A stretch of 41,544 bases of DNA from assembly GCA_024398665.1 (NCBI GenBank), contig JAKSIS010000017.1:1-41544 (forward strand), written 5' to 3'. Below, one piece after another: positions 18,462 to 26,948 of the stretch. The notes below the pieces were generated by a model. That model had not been told where the DNA came from. It saw only the letters and a list, made by a program, of their open reading frames with translations, and did no database searches. Origin of the DNA: Bacteroidaceae bacterium. GTDB lineage: Bacteria; Bacteroidota; Bacteroidia; Bacteroidales; Bacteroidaceae. A program made the position numbers and the translations under genes. Positions within the stretch are counted from its first letter, which is position 1; each line of letters begins with the position of its first letter.

Positions 18462-21400
18462 TACCGGAATCGGAACCATTCTCTTCATTGTACTGTCTGA
18501 GATACTCGCTGGGCGTCAGTCCGTAGTACTGTTTGAATGTGGTTGCAAAATGCGACTGTGAGGCGAATCCCACTGAATACGCTATTTCAGCAATGTTCGC
18601 TTTCCCCTCTTTGAGAAGTTCAGCCGCCTGCTGCATTCTCAGGTTCTGGACGAACTTTGCCGCTGAAAAGCCGGTGAGTTCCTTCAGCTTGCGGTGAAGC
18701 TGCGTACGGCTTATCCCCACTTCATCGACAATACTCTCTATATTGAAACTGCTGTTGGACAGGTTTTTGTTGACAACTTCCATAATGCGCTTCATCAGCA
18801 CTTCGTCACTTGACAGGAAATGTACCTTGTTGACATGGTCCTTCTGTTCCTGTTTTCCGGAATACTTGCCCTTGACAATGAGACGGTTGTTTATCAGATT
18901 GGACATTATCGACTTGAGTTCGCTCATGTAGAACGGTTTGGAAAGATAATGGTCCGCACCGGTATCTATACCTTCCATACGGTCCTGAAGCTTGTTCTTT
19001 CCGGATAGCATGATAACCGGAATATGGCTGACTTCCGAATTGCCCTTGAGCGCCTTGACAAGCTGTATTCCGTCCATTTCAGGCATGACCACATCAGTGA
19101 TTATAAGGTGCGGCTGCAGTGCAATGGCCGTCTTCAGTCCTTCCTGTCCGTTCCGGCATGTGATGACACGGTATGACTGGCGCAGGTTATCAGCCAGATA
19201 TTCAAGCATCTGGTCATCGTCATCAACCACAAGCACCTTAATGGGATTCTTTGACGGTTTTACAGTTGACGGCGTGTAGTCGTCAATTGATTTGCGTTCG
19301 CGCGTCAGCTGCAGCCGTTCGGCCTGGTCCGGTTCAACTATCTCTTCAGGTTTGAGATGAGAATGGCCAAGAGGAAGACGGAATGAGAACACGCTTCCCT
19401 GCTGAGAGTCAGCGCGGGAGGAAGCGAATATTGTGCCATGGTGCATGTCCACAAGTATCTTGCTGTAATTAAGGCCGATACCCATTCCCAACGTGGTCTG
19501 GGTCAGTTCATTTTCCACACGGTAGAAACGGTAGAACAGCTTGTCTACCAGCGCCGGATCAAATCCTATTCCCGTGTCGGAAACTGACACCTGAACATAG
19601 TCATGCAACGGGCCGCGTTCGGATTCGTCACTGCCGGTCATTATCGAAACATCAATCGCTCCGTCATCAGGAGTATATTTGAATGCGTTGGACAGCAGGT
19701 TCATCATGACCTTGTCAATGCAGTCACGGTCAATCCATACATTCTGCTCTGTCATGGGATGAGTGAACGTAAAGCTGATATTGCGGTGTTCAGCAGTCTG
19801 GGTATACAGTTCGAAACTGCCCAGAAGGAATCCCACAATGTCAGTCTCGGCATAGTGCAGTTCCATCCTGCCCTCATCGAACTTGCGTATGTCAAGCAGC
19901 TGGTTCACAAGTGAAAGTATGCGCGTGGAACTGCGGTGTATCTGTTTCAGCCTGTTCATCGATTCCTGCGGAAGAGTGTCATCCTGAATCAGTTCTTCCA
20001 GCGGCGAAATCACCATGCTCATGGGGGCACATATCTCATGCGCCACATTTATGAACGCATCAAGCTTGGTGTCGCTGACTTCCTGTTCACGCTTCTTCTT
20101 CAGGAACAGGAACACGCCCGTCAGTATGCCGACAAATAGGATAAGATAAACGCATATGGCACCGAAACTTGCATACCAGGGTGAATCTATCCTAATGGTG
20201 TACAATGTGGGTTCCGATGTAAGTTCGTTCAGTCTGGCCCTTACATACAATTTGTGCCGGCCCGGTTTCAGATGCACGAAACTAATTCTGTTTATTCCGG
20301 CAAGACCGCTGTTCCATTCCTCCTTCAGCGGGTCGCTGAATGTGTATTCATATATTATCTTCCCTTCATCGCCATAGTTCAGAGTACTGAATTCCATAGT
20401 GAATGAGTCATCCCTGTATTTCATCCTGAAATCGCTGACATGCATCATGTTCAACGGCAGGTAGGTCTTAGGCGTCCGGCCCGGCGTAGTGTATGAATTC
20501 ACATTCTTGCCGCTCTGGTAAAAGCCTGTAAGTATTACGGGATTGATTGCGGTTCCTGATTCAAGAGCGTTGGGATTGAAAAAGGTGATTCCGAAATTGT
20601 TTCCGAAGTACACTCTGCCGCTCTGTCTGTCAAAAGCCGATATGCGGTTGAACGTATTGTCATCCGAATAGTAGCTTCTTATTTCAAGTGTGTTCATATC
20701 AACACGGTTCAGACCGTTGATGGTAGTCAGCCATACGGTACCGTCCGCGTCCATTCCCATTCCGCGTATATCATTTCCCGTCAGTCCGTTATCCTTTGTA
20801 AAGCGGCGGAAAACATCGGATTTGGAATCATACATCATAAGTCCGCGCGTGGTTCCCATCCATACCCTGTCCATATTGTCTACGACAATTGTATAACAGC
20901 CGGCACTTCCCGATCCTTTCTTCAGCTTGGGTATGTCAATGAACGAACTTGTATTCAAATCGAAACATTCAACTCCGTTGTCATGGCCTATCCAAAGATT
21001 GCTGCCCGCCACTTTCATTGAGTGAATCCACATGTTTGACAGTCTGGCACTTTCTGATGATTCGGAACCGAAATCAGAAAACGGCGAAACGGTCTGGTCA
21101 TTCGGGTCATACCTGCTGAATCCGTTGCCCAGTTCGGCAAAATAGATGCGCCCCTGACTGTCTTCAGCTATTGCAGGCACTGACGAACTGCATGTCACCA
21201 TCATTTCCAGACGGTGGGTCCGGGGATTGAGTCTTGACATGCCTCCGCTGGACAGGCCTACCCATATCTGGTCCCTGCTGTCACGGAACAGACAGTCCGC
21301 GTATGAAGAATACCTTTCATTGAAAACTACGCGTCCATGGCTGTCCAGGCATGTCAGTCCCTTGTTGTTATAGCCCAGCAGCAGGTTGCCTTCCGAATCG

Positions 21401-22440
21401 GTGGTCATCGCTGTTACCGTACCCTGCACCGGTTCGCTGTAGTCCTGAAAACTCCAATGTCCGAACAGGTTGTTTGATTCCGATGAAAGGATAAGATCAG
21501 ACAGATAGCAGCCAATCCACTTGTTGCCTGAACGGTCCTTGTATATTACACTGACATCCAGATCCTCAAGGTAACGGTCATAATCGAAATTCCCATTGTC
21601 CGCCAGCATTTCCCTTGTAATTCTCAAGATACCTTTCCCCCTTACACATATGGCCAGATTGCCTTCCCTGTCCATGTATGAATGGGTTATTTCCCATATG
21701 CCGTCACTGTCAGTCAGCCTTACCAGAGAGAAATTGGACCTTTCCCACTTGTAAAGATGCCTGTTGGTGGTAATGTAGACATCACCGTGAGGATCCATTG
21801 TCAGTCCTGTTATCTCACCGTCAATGACATCGGGCTGGAAAACTGACAATGTCTGGTCCGACGGACGGTACAGCACGACTCCTTCAGGCGTACCTATCCA
21901 TACGGTACCTTCCATATCTTCAAGGATGGCACGAACCACATTCAGCGGCAGCGGCGAATCTCCGCTGTATTCGAACAGACGTCCCTCATAGGGATTGTTG
22001 GGACTGATGAGATATATGCCCCTGCCCGATGTCGCCGCCCAGATTGTACCGTCACGGAACTGTTCAAGCTGCACTATGTACGGCGTACGGTTACGTGGCA
22101 GTTTTACTGTGTGAAAAGCCGTTTCACCGTTGCTAAGGAACTGTATTCCGCGGCTTGTTCCAACCCACAGTGTTCCGTCATTGTCAACGGTCAGGCTGCG
22201 GACATAATTGCTGACCAGTGACAGCGAGTCGTTGTCCTGATGTGTGAACTGGTAAAAGGAATAGCCGTCAAACCTGTTCAGGCCGTTTTCCGTACCAATC
22301 CATATGAAACCGCTCCGGTCTTCACATATGGCCTGAAAACGGTTGTCGGACAGTTCACCTATCGAAAAATGGAAATCCCTTCCGGCATAGGCTGTCAGCC
22401 ACGCAAGCAGACATGCCGCAAATATGCAGTATCTCTTCAT
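18439..22440 (-). CDS. Hybrid two-component system regulator (HTCS)
   Basis: A 1333-residue single-protein sensor-regulator. Signal peptide 1-19; periplasmic sensor of about 14 propeller-type repeats (IWIGTENGLNRF, LWVGTSRGI and others, residues 25-640); Y_Y_Y-type domain 660-750; one membrane segment about 757-780; HisKA with phospho-acceptor H801 in NVAHEICAP; HATPase with NLLSNAFKYTP and DTGIGF/GMGIGL; REC with D1116 in LIITDVVMP and K1169; AraC-type DNA-binding domain 1225-1315. In Bacteroides such proteins sense oligosaccharides in the periplasm and activate polysaccharide-use genes. Divergent from the SGNH/CotH pair, its likely target. The H-box reads HEICAPM instead of the more usual HExRTPL, though the His is kept. 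Confidence 0.97.
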   Translation of the reverse strand: MKRYCIFAACLLAWLTAYAGRDFHFSIGELSDNRFQAICEDRSGFIWIGTENGLNRFDGYSFYQFTHQDNDSLSLVSNYVRSLTVDNDGTLWVGTSRGIQFLSNGETAFHTVKLPRNRTPYIVQLEQFRDGTIWAATSGRGIYLISPNNPYEGRLFEYSGDSPLPLNVVRAILEDMEGTVWIGTPEGVVLYRPSDQTLSVFQPDVIDGEITGLTMDPHGDVYITTNRHLYKWERSNFSLVRLTDSDGIWEITHSYMDREGNLAICVRGKGILRITREMLADNGNFDYDRYLEDLDVSVIYKDRSGNKWIGCYLSDLILSSESNNLFGHWSFQDYSEPVQGTVTAMTTDSEGNLLLGYNNKGLTCLDSHGRVVFNERYSSYADCLFRDSRDQIWVGLSSGGMSRLNPRTHRLEMMVTCSSSVPAIAEDSQGRIYFAELGNGFSRYDPNDQTVSPFSDFGSESSESARLSNMWIHSMKVAGSNLWIGHDNGVECFDLNTSSFIDIPKLKKGSGSAGCYTIVVDNMDRVWMGTTRGLMMYDSKSDVFRRFTKDNGLTGNDIRGMGMDADGTVWLTTINGLNRVDMNTLEIRSYYSDDNTFNRISAFDRQSGRVYFGNNFGITFFNPNALESGTAINPVILTGFYQSGKNVNSYTTPGRTPKTYLPLNMMHVSDFRMKYRDDSFTMEFSTLNYGDEGKIIYEYTFSDPLKEEWNSGLAGINRISFVHLKPGRHKLYVRARLNELTSEPTLYTIRIDSPWYASFGAICVYLILFVGILTGVFLFLKKKREQEVSDTKLDAFINVAHEICAPMSMVISPLEELIQDDTLPQESMNRLKQIHRSSTRILSLVNQLLDIRKFDEGRMELHYAETDIVGFLLGSFELYTQTAEHRNISFTFTHPMTEQNVWIDRDCIDKVMMNLLSNAFKYTPDDGAIDVSIMTGSDESERGPLHDYVQVSVSDTGIGFDPALVDKLFYRFYRVENELTQTTLGMGIGLNYSKILVDMHHGTIFASSRADSQQGSVFSFRLPLGHSHLKPEEIVEPDQAERLQLTRERKSIDDYTPSTVKPSKNPIKVLVVDDDDQMLEYLADNLRQSYRVITCRNGQEGLKTAIALQPHLIITDVVMPEMDGIQLVKALKGNSEVSHIPVIMLSGKNKLQDRMEGIDTGADHYLSKPFYMSELKSIMSNLINNRLIVKGKYSGKQEQKDHVNKVHFLSSDEVLMKRIMEVVNKNLSNSSFNIESIVDEVGISRTQLHRKLKELTGFSAAKFVQNLRMQQAAELLKEGKANIAEIAYSVGFASQSHFATTFKQYYGLTPSEYLRQYNEENGSDSGIIQDQRQ

Positions 22441-22454
22441 CGCATTTTCAAAAT

Positions 22455-22515
22455 TGTTCCAAAATTAGGCCATTTGCTCAAATGTTCCAAAACATTGCAC
22501 CCTTCTTTGGAACAT
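22455..22515. promoter_or_regulatory. Regulator promoter overlapped by TGTTCCAAAA repeats (candidate operator)
   Basis: TGTTCCAAAA occurs at 22455-22464 and 22483-22492, 28 bases apart, and inverted as TTTGGAACA at 22506-22514. The second and third form a perfect 10-base inverted repeat (22482-22491 with 22506-22515). On the minus strand the first two copies contain TAATTTTG (22460-22467) and TTTG (22488-22491), 20 bases apart, a good Bacteroidetes promoter for the regulator gene. Confidence 0.6.
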
Positions 22516-22607
22516 CCGTGAAAACAGGCTGTAAGGAAAGGATTTAACAAATTGAGTCATGACATATACTATTTACGGTTTTTGAAGCAATCTGGCTATC
22601 TTTTGAC

Positions 22608-22615
22608 TATCTTTA
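22608..22615 (+). promoter_or_regulatory. Probable -7 box of the SGNH-CotH operon
   Basis: TATCTTTA, one mismatch from TAnnTTTG, lies 32 bases before the ATG at 22648; a similar TATCTTTTG is just upstream at 22597-22605. Confidence 0.4.
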
Positions 22616-22647
22616 TGCACTGGAAATAACCTTTAAAAACCATTGAT

Positions 22648-23865
22648 ATGAAAATTAAGAGTGCATTGCTTACAGCAGTCCTGTCAATTATGGCAGCAGG
22701 AACGGCAAACGCCGGCAAACATTGGGTGGCAACATGGGCAACCGCCGAACAGGTGGTGGAACCTCACAACTGCCCCCCTGCCCCGTATCTTGAGAACAAC
22801 TCGATACGTCAGATAGTACAGGTGTCAATAAGCGGAAAGACAGTACGGGTAAAATTCTCGAACGAATTCTCAAAGGAGGCCGTTGAAATCAACGCAGCAG
22901 AACTTGCCATTGCCGCAACGGCAGGCAGCAGCAGCGAAATCAAGCCCGGAACTGAAGTCAGCCTTACGTTCGGCGGCAGCAAGTCAGTTACAATCCAGCC
23001 GGGTGAGCTGGTGACATCGGACCCTGTGAAATTCCCGGTAGGAATGCGTGAGAACGTAGCTATCACCATGCACATGGGCAAGGCTTCATCGACAAGCGTA
23101 ACCGGACATCCCGGATCACGTACTGACTCATACATTGCCGTGGGACAGACATCGGACTTTTCAAATGCGGTCAGCACTGCGCACTGGTACATTATTAACG
23201 CCATTGAAGTGCAGGCTGAAAAGAAGGCACGCGCCGTGGTTGTACTTGGCAACTCAATCACAGACGGACGCGGTTCGACCACCAACCAGCAGAACCGCTG
23301 GACTGACAACCTTTCACGCCGTCTTCTCGAGAACAGGAAGACACAGCGCGTTTCCGTGCTCAACATGGGTCTTGGCGGCAACTGCATACTTGCCGGCGGC
23401 CTTGGTCCGACCGCACGCAGCCGTTATCCGCGTGACCTCTTCCAGCAGGAGGGCGTAAAGTACATCATTCTGTTCGAAGGCGTGAACGACCTGGGCGGAC
23501 GCGGTGATGCAGTACAGAAGGCAAATCAGATAATTGAGGTTTACAAACAGATAATCAGTGAGGCTCACGAACGCGGAATCTACGTCTACGGCGCTCCTGT
23601 CATGCAGTTTAAGGGCAACGGCTACTACAGCGAGAACCATGAGGAAGGCCGCCAGCTGCTGAACGCGTGGATCAGGGAGGAAGGCAACTGTGACGGTGTC
23701 ATTGACTTTGACGCAGTCATGGGTGACGAATCGGATCCTGCACGCCTGAACAAGAAGTATCTGTTTGAGAATGACTATCTGCACCCCAATGCTGACGGCT
23801 ATGTCCGCATGGGTGACTGCATAGACCTCACACTCTTCGAACGTAAAGGCAATCCGGAAAAATAA
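22648..23865 (+). CDS. SGNH/GDSL-type esterase, exported
   Basis: A 405-residue protein with signal peptide (cleavage near ANAG, residue 23). Residues 25-190 form a beta-rich N-terminal domain; the SGNH domain follows. Block I is GNSITDG with catalytic S203 (Asn replaces the usual Asp in GDS), block II is MGLGGN with G244/N245, block III is GVND with N280, and block V is DYLHP with D376 and H379, so the catalytic set is complete. Family members remove acyl groups, often acetyl, from polysaccharides or lipids. With the hybrid regulator divergent and GH43/GH115 beyond, an acetyl-xylan or feruloyl esterase role is a reasonable inference but not shown. The stop abuts the CotH start with no spacer. 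Confidence 0.9.
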   Translation: MKIKSALLTAVLSIMAAGTANAGKHWVATWATAEQVVEPHNCPPAPYLENNSIRQIVQVSISGKTVRVKFSNEFSKEAVEINAAELAIAATAGSSSEIKPGTEVSLTFGGSKSVTIQPGELVTSDPVKFPVGMRENVAITMHMGKASSTSVTGHPGSRTDSYIAVGQTSDFSNAVSTAHWYIINAIEVQAEKKARAVVVLGNSITDGRGSTTNQQNRWTDNLSRRLLENRKTQRVSVLNMGLGGNCILAGGLGPTARSRYPRDLFQQEGVKYIILFEGVNDLGGRGDAVQKANQIIEVYKQIISEAHERGIYVYGAPVMQFKGNGYYSENHEEGRQLLNAWIREEGNCDGVIDFDAVMGDESDPARLNKKYLFENDYLHPNADGYVRMGDCIDLTLFERKGNPEK

Positions 23866-25494
23866 ATGAAAAAAGGCAAAGGTTTATTTCTTGTATCAGC
23901 GCTGCTTGTCTGCAGCAATTTGAGTGCACAGTTCCCGGGCGGTGGTTTCGGGGGATTTGGAGGCGGGTTTCCTGGTGGAGGATTCCCGGGCGGTGGTTTC
24001 GGAGGCTTTCCCGACGGCGGTGAAATGCCTGATTTCGGTGACATGGGCGGTTTTGGAGGCATGATGGGCGGTACCACCACCTTTGACCCCACCCGAGGCA
24101 CGAAAGTAGAATTCGAATCATCGAACCTTCCGATAATCGTCATCCAGACCGATGAAAAGACAATAAGTAGCAAGGAAAAGACCGGCGCCAGCATGAAGAT
24201 CATAAACAATGACGGCCGTCGTAACAAACTGACTGATAAGGCAAACGGCTACGACGGCCGCATTGGTATAAAACTGCGCGGCAATTCGTCACTCTCATTC
24301 GAACAGAAACGCTTCACTCTTGAAACACGTGATTCTGAAGGCAAGGACCTGAAAGTCAGTCTTCTGGGTATGCCTGCTGAAAGCGACTGGGTGCTTCTTG
24401 CACCATACAACGACATTTCGATGATGCGTGATGCGTTCGCATTTGACCTGTGGAACCGCATGGGCCATTGGGGACCTCGCTCACGTTTCTGTGAGGTTGT
24501 CATGAACGGCTCATACATAGGTGTCTACATCTTGTGCGAACAGATAAAGCGCAGCAGCGAACGCATTGACATAGCTAAGCTCAAATCCGATGATGATGAC
24601 ATCACCGGCGGTTACATTGTGCGTATTGACCCGCTTGATGAAGGCGAGAAAGGTTTCCAGTCCGAAACTCCAGGCATCATGGCCGGTGGATTCGGCGGCG
24701 GGTTTGGAGGTTTTGGCGGAGGGGCCAGGGTGACATGGAATGTATATTATCCCAAGGCTGAGAATCTTACCGATGAACAGCTGCAGTACATCAGCGACTA
24801 TGTAAATACTGTCGAGAAGGTAATCCAGAGCGAAGACTTTGCTGACCCTGATAACGGCTATGCAAAATACATAAGCGTGCAGTCATTCGTAGACTACCTG
24901 ATTCATACCGAACTCAGTCTTAATGCCGACGGTCTTAAGCGCAGCACATACTTCTACAAGAAGAAACAGAACGATGACGGGACAGGAGGAAAGCTTCACG
25001 CCGGTTCAGTCTGGGACTACAATCTGGCATACGGCAACTGCAGTTTCTGCAACGCCAATAAGATTGACGCCTGGGTGTATGAAGGTGGTGAGACCAACCC
25101 CACTCCGGCCATGTGGAAACGCCTCATGGAGGATCCGGTTTTTGTAGCCAAAGTCAAGGCACGTTGGAAGGAACTGCGCAAGGACATCATTTCCATTGAA
25201 CGCATAAACAAGTACATTGACGACAATGCAGAACTGCTTTCTGAAGCTGAAAAACGCCAGTATGCAAAATATACAGACCTTCTTGTAGCCAAAACCGCCA
25301 CACAGCAGAACAACGGCGCATTCGGCGGCTTTGGTGGAGGTTTCGGCGGCGGATTCGGAATGGGCGGAGCCGGTGGCGGCGGTGCTATAGGAATGTTCGC
25401 TGCATACCGCGTAAGCAGTTACGAAGAGGAAATAACGACACTGAAGAAATGGTTCGCTGACAGGATAGCTTTCCTGGACAGCAACTGGAAATGA
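23866..25494 (+). CDS. CotH-type secreted kinase with Gly-rich (FGGG) segments
   Basis: A 542-residue protein, signal peptide 1-21 (SNLSAQ). Atypical-kinase CotH features: LRGNSSLSFEQKRFTL (138-153), WVLLAPYNDISMMRD (175-189), YIGVYILCEQIKRS, LNADGLKRSTYFYK, and WDYNLAYGN with D384, the equivalent of the DxD-like metal site. Three low-complexity segments of Phe/Gly/Pro interrupt it: 23-70, 274-286 and 485-507. CotH of Bacillus phosphorylates spore-coat proteins; targets in Bacteroidetes are unknown. It starts immediately after the SGNH stop codon, so the two are co-translated. The kinase core seems intact, but the Gly-rich parts may act as linker or self-associating segments. Confidence 0.88.
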   Translation: MKKGKGLFLVSALLVCSNLSAQFPGGGFGGFGGGFPGGGFPGGGFGGFPDGGEMPDFGDMGGFGGMMGGTTTFDPTRGTKVEFESSNLPIIVIQTDEKTISSKEKTGASMKIINNDGRRNKLTDKANGYDGRIGIKLRGNSSLSFEQKRFTLETRDSEGKDLKVSLLGMPAESDWVLLAPYNDISMMRDAFAFDLWNRMGHWGPRSRFCEVVMNGSYIGVYILCEQIKRSSERIDIAKLKSDDDDITGGYIVRIDPLDEGEKGFQSETPGIMAGGFGGGFGGFGGGARVTWNVYYPKAENLTDEQLQYISDYVNTVEKVIQSEDFADPDNGYAKYISVQSFVDYLIHTELSLNADGLKRSTYFYKKKQNDDGTGGKLHAGSVWDYNLAYGNCSFCNANKIDAWVYEGGETNPTPAMWKRLMEDPVFVAKVKARWKELRKDIISIERINKYIDDNAELLSEAEKRQYAKYTDLLVAKTATQQNNGAFGGFGGGFGGGFGMGGAGGGGAIGMFAAYRVSSYEEEITTLKKWFADRIAFLDSNWK

Positions 25495-25520
25495 AAAAAG
25501 GGAGCGGCGCTCCCTTTTTT
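25495..25520. terminator. Bidirectional terminator between CotH and GH43
   Basis: Stem GGGAGC (25500-25505) / GCTCCC (25509-25514) with loop GGC, flanked by A5 and T6, so it can end transcription of both convergent genes. Confidence 0.9.
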
Positions 25521-25522
25521 CA

Positions 25523-26869
25523 TTACAACGGCATGTATGTGAACTTCAACAGTTTTGCGTTACCCTTCAGAAGATAAGCGGGGCGAAGCGCAAAGAAGCC
25601 CTGATACGTGTTATGGTGCCATGTTGAAACATCAATGCCTTCATGGTTTACTGTCCACTCCTTGCCGTCAATGCTGGTCTCAACCTTTACAACATTTGCA
25701 TTGTTTGTTATTCTGGCAAAGAAATGCCCGTTCATTGTGATACCTGTGCTGGCTTTTTCATTATAGAACAGATACAGTCCTGCAAGGTCATCCGCGCCGG
25801 CATCGAATTCTGCGGTAATCTGATAGCTGGCATCGATGGCAGTGGTGGTCCACAATGTACCGTCCATGAAGCCAGGCTCCCACTTTGCCCACATGAGCGG
25901 ATTGCTGTAGTCACGCAGATAATTCAGATCTGTCATGAAACCGTGGTTCTCCCACTTGGCTCCATCCTTTTCCTTAAGCACGGGCCAGCCGTCCTTGGTC
26001 CATTCCACACTCTCCACAATGGTGCTGCGGCCCAGTGTATGGAAACCGTTGCGGTATGAATGGTATACTATGTACCAGTTTCCGTCAGCGTCATCGATAA
26101 GTGTGCCGTGGCCCTTTGACCACCATTCCTCATCAGCGCCGTAGGTATGCACCATGGGGTTGTACGGACTGTTCTCCCAAGGGCCCAAGGCCGATTTCGA
26201 ACGGGCCACCACGCACATGTGGCTGGTAACGGGACCTGCCGTACCGCCCTCGGCGCTGATAAGGTAATACCAGCCGTCATGTCTGACAAGTTTGGGTGAT
26301 TCAAGCCACATGCCCTCAGTTTCCCACTCTTCAGGATACTGCCAGCCGTCATAGACCTTGCGGTTGCGTCCTGCTGCGGCAAGACCGTCAGCAGTCAGTT
26401 CCACAACATGTCCGTTGTTCGTGTAAAGGTAACGTTTTCCGTCCTCAGCCACCACATGCCCAGGGTCAATGCCGCTGACATCGATCTTGACGGGATCACT
26501 CCACGGACCTTTCATGTCCTTTGCTGTCACAACAAAATTCTCGCCTGAACTGGTAGGATAATATATGTAATAGGTATCCCCCACCTTGCACAGATCAGGA
26601 GCATAAATAGAATATTTCTGGTCCTGTACGGCACGCGATACCGGCTCCCAGTGAAGCAGGTCAGTGGAATGCCATACCAGCAGACCGGGATAGTATGTGA
26701 AACATGAATGCGTCATGTAAAAGTCATTTCCGTCACGCATGATGCTGGGGTCAGGATAGTCCCCCGGAAATATCACAGCCTTGAGTGCCGGCGCATCCTG
26801 CCCTGCACATCCTGCAAGCATAAGCCCCGCCGCCAGAACAGCCAAACGATTCTTCTTTCTTTTTCTCAT
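25523..26869 (-). CDS. GH43 family glycosidase lipoprotein (xylosidase/arabinofuranosidase type)
   Basis: A 448-residue protein. ATG 26869 is chosen because it begins a good lipoprotein signal (MRKRKKNRL to LAGC, lipidation C21); the upstream in-frame extension crosses the large hairpin. GH43 propeller: general base D40 in DYPDPS, pKa-modulating D92 in YAPDL, and acid Glu in EGMWLESPKL (E190 or E185), plus WSKGHG with the metal-site His. Residues 320-448 are a C-terminal beta-sandwich with LYLFYNEKASTGI, like that of GH43 beta-xylosidases (DUF1349/GH43_C2 type). It lies 79 bases after GH115 on the same strand, suggesting joint action on decorated xylan. Confidence 0.93.
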   Translation of the reverse strand: MRKRKKNRLAVLAAGLMLAGCAGQDAPALKAVIFPGDYPDPSIMRDGNDFYMTHSCFTYYPGLLVWHSTDLLHWEPVSRAVQDQKYSIYAPDLCKVGDTYYIYYPTSSGENFVVTAKDMKGPWSDPVKIDVSGIDPGHVVAEDGKRYLYTNNGHVVELTADGLAAAGRNRKVYDGWQYPEEWETEGMWLESPKLVRHDGWYYLISAEGGTAGPVTSHMCVVARSKSALGPWENSPYNPMVHTYGADEEWWSKGHGTLIDDADGNWYIVYHSYRNGFHTLGRSTIVESVEWTKDGWPVLKEKDGAKWENHGFMTDLNYLRDYSNPLMWAKWEPGFMDGTLWTTTAIDASYQITAEFDAGADDLAGLYLFYNEKASTGITMNGHFFARITNNANVVKVETSIDGKEWTVNHEGIDVSTWHHNTYQGFFALRPAYLLKGNAKLLKFTYMPL

Positions 26870-26885
26870 ATTCCAAATCGATTTT

Positions 26886-26932
26886 CTATGGGGACAGTCC
26901 CTGTTGTTCGGCAACAGGGACTGTCCCCATAG
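26886..26932. repeat. Perfect 21-base inverted repeat between GH115 and GH43
   Basis: Arms 26886-26906 and 26912-26932 are perfectly complementary (core GGGGACAGTCCC) around the loop TTCGG. No T run follows on either strand. It lies between the GH115 stop and GH43 start on the minus strand and could be a RNA-stabilising or attenuating hairpin, or a REP-like element. Confidence 0.85.
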
Positions 26933-26948
26933 ATCCCCTTTGATCCGA

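Noticed and set aside
23930-24070. Short repeated DNA in the CotH gene that could look like a tandem or CRISPR-like repeat
   Set aside because: The repeats are in frame and encode FGGG/PGGG segments; units are irregular and have no spacers.
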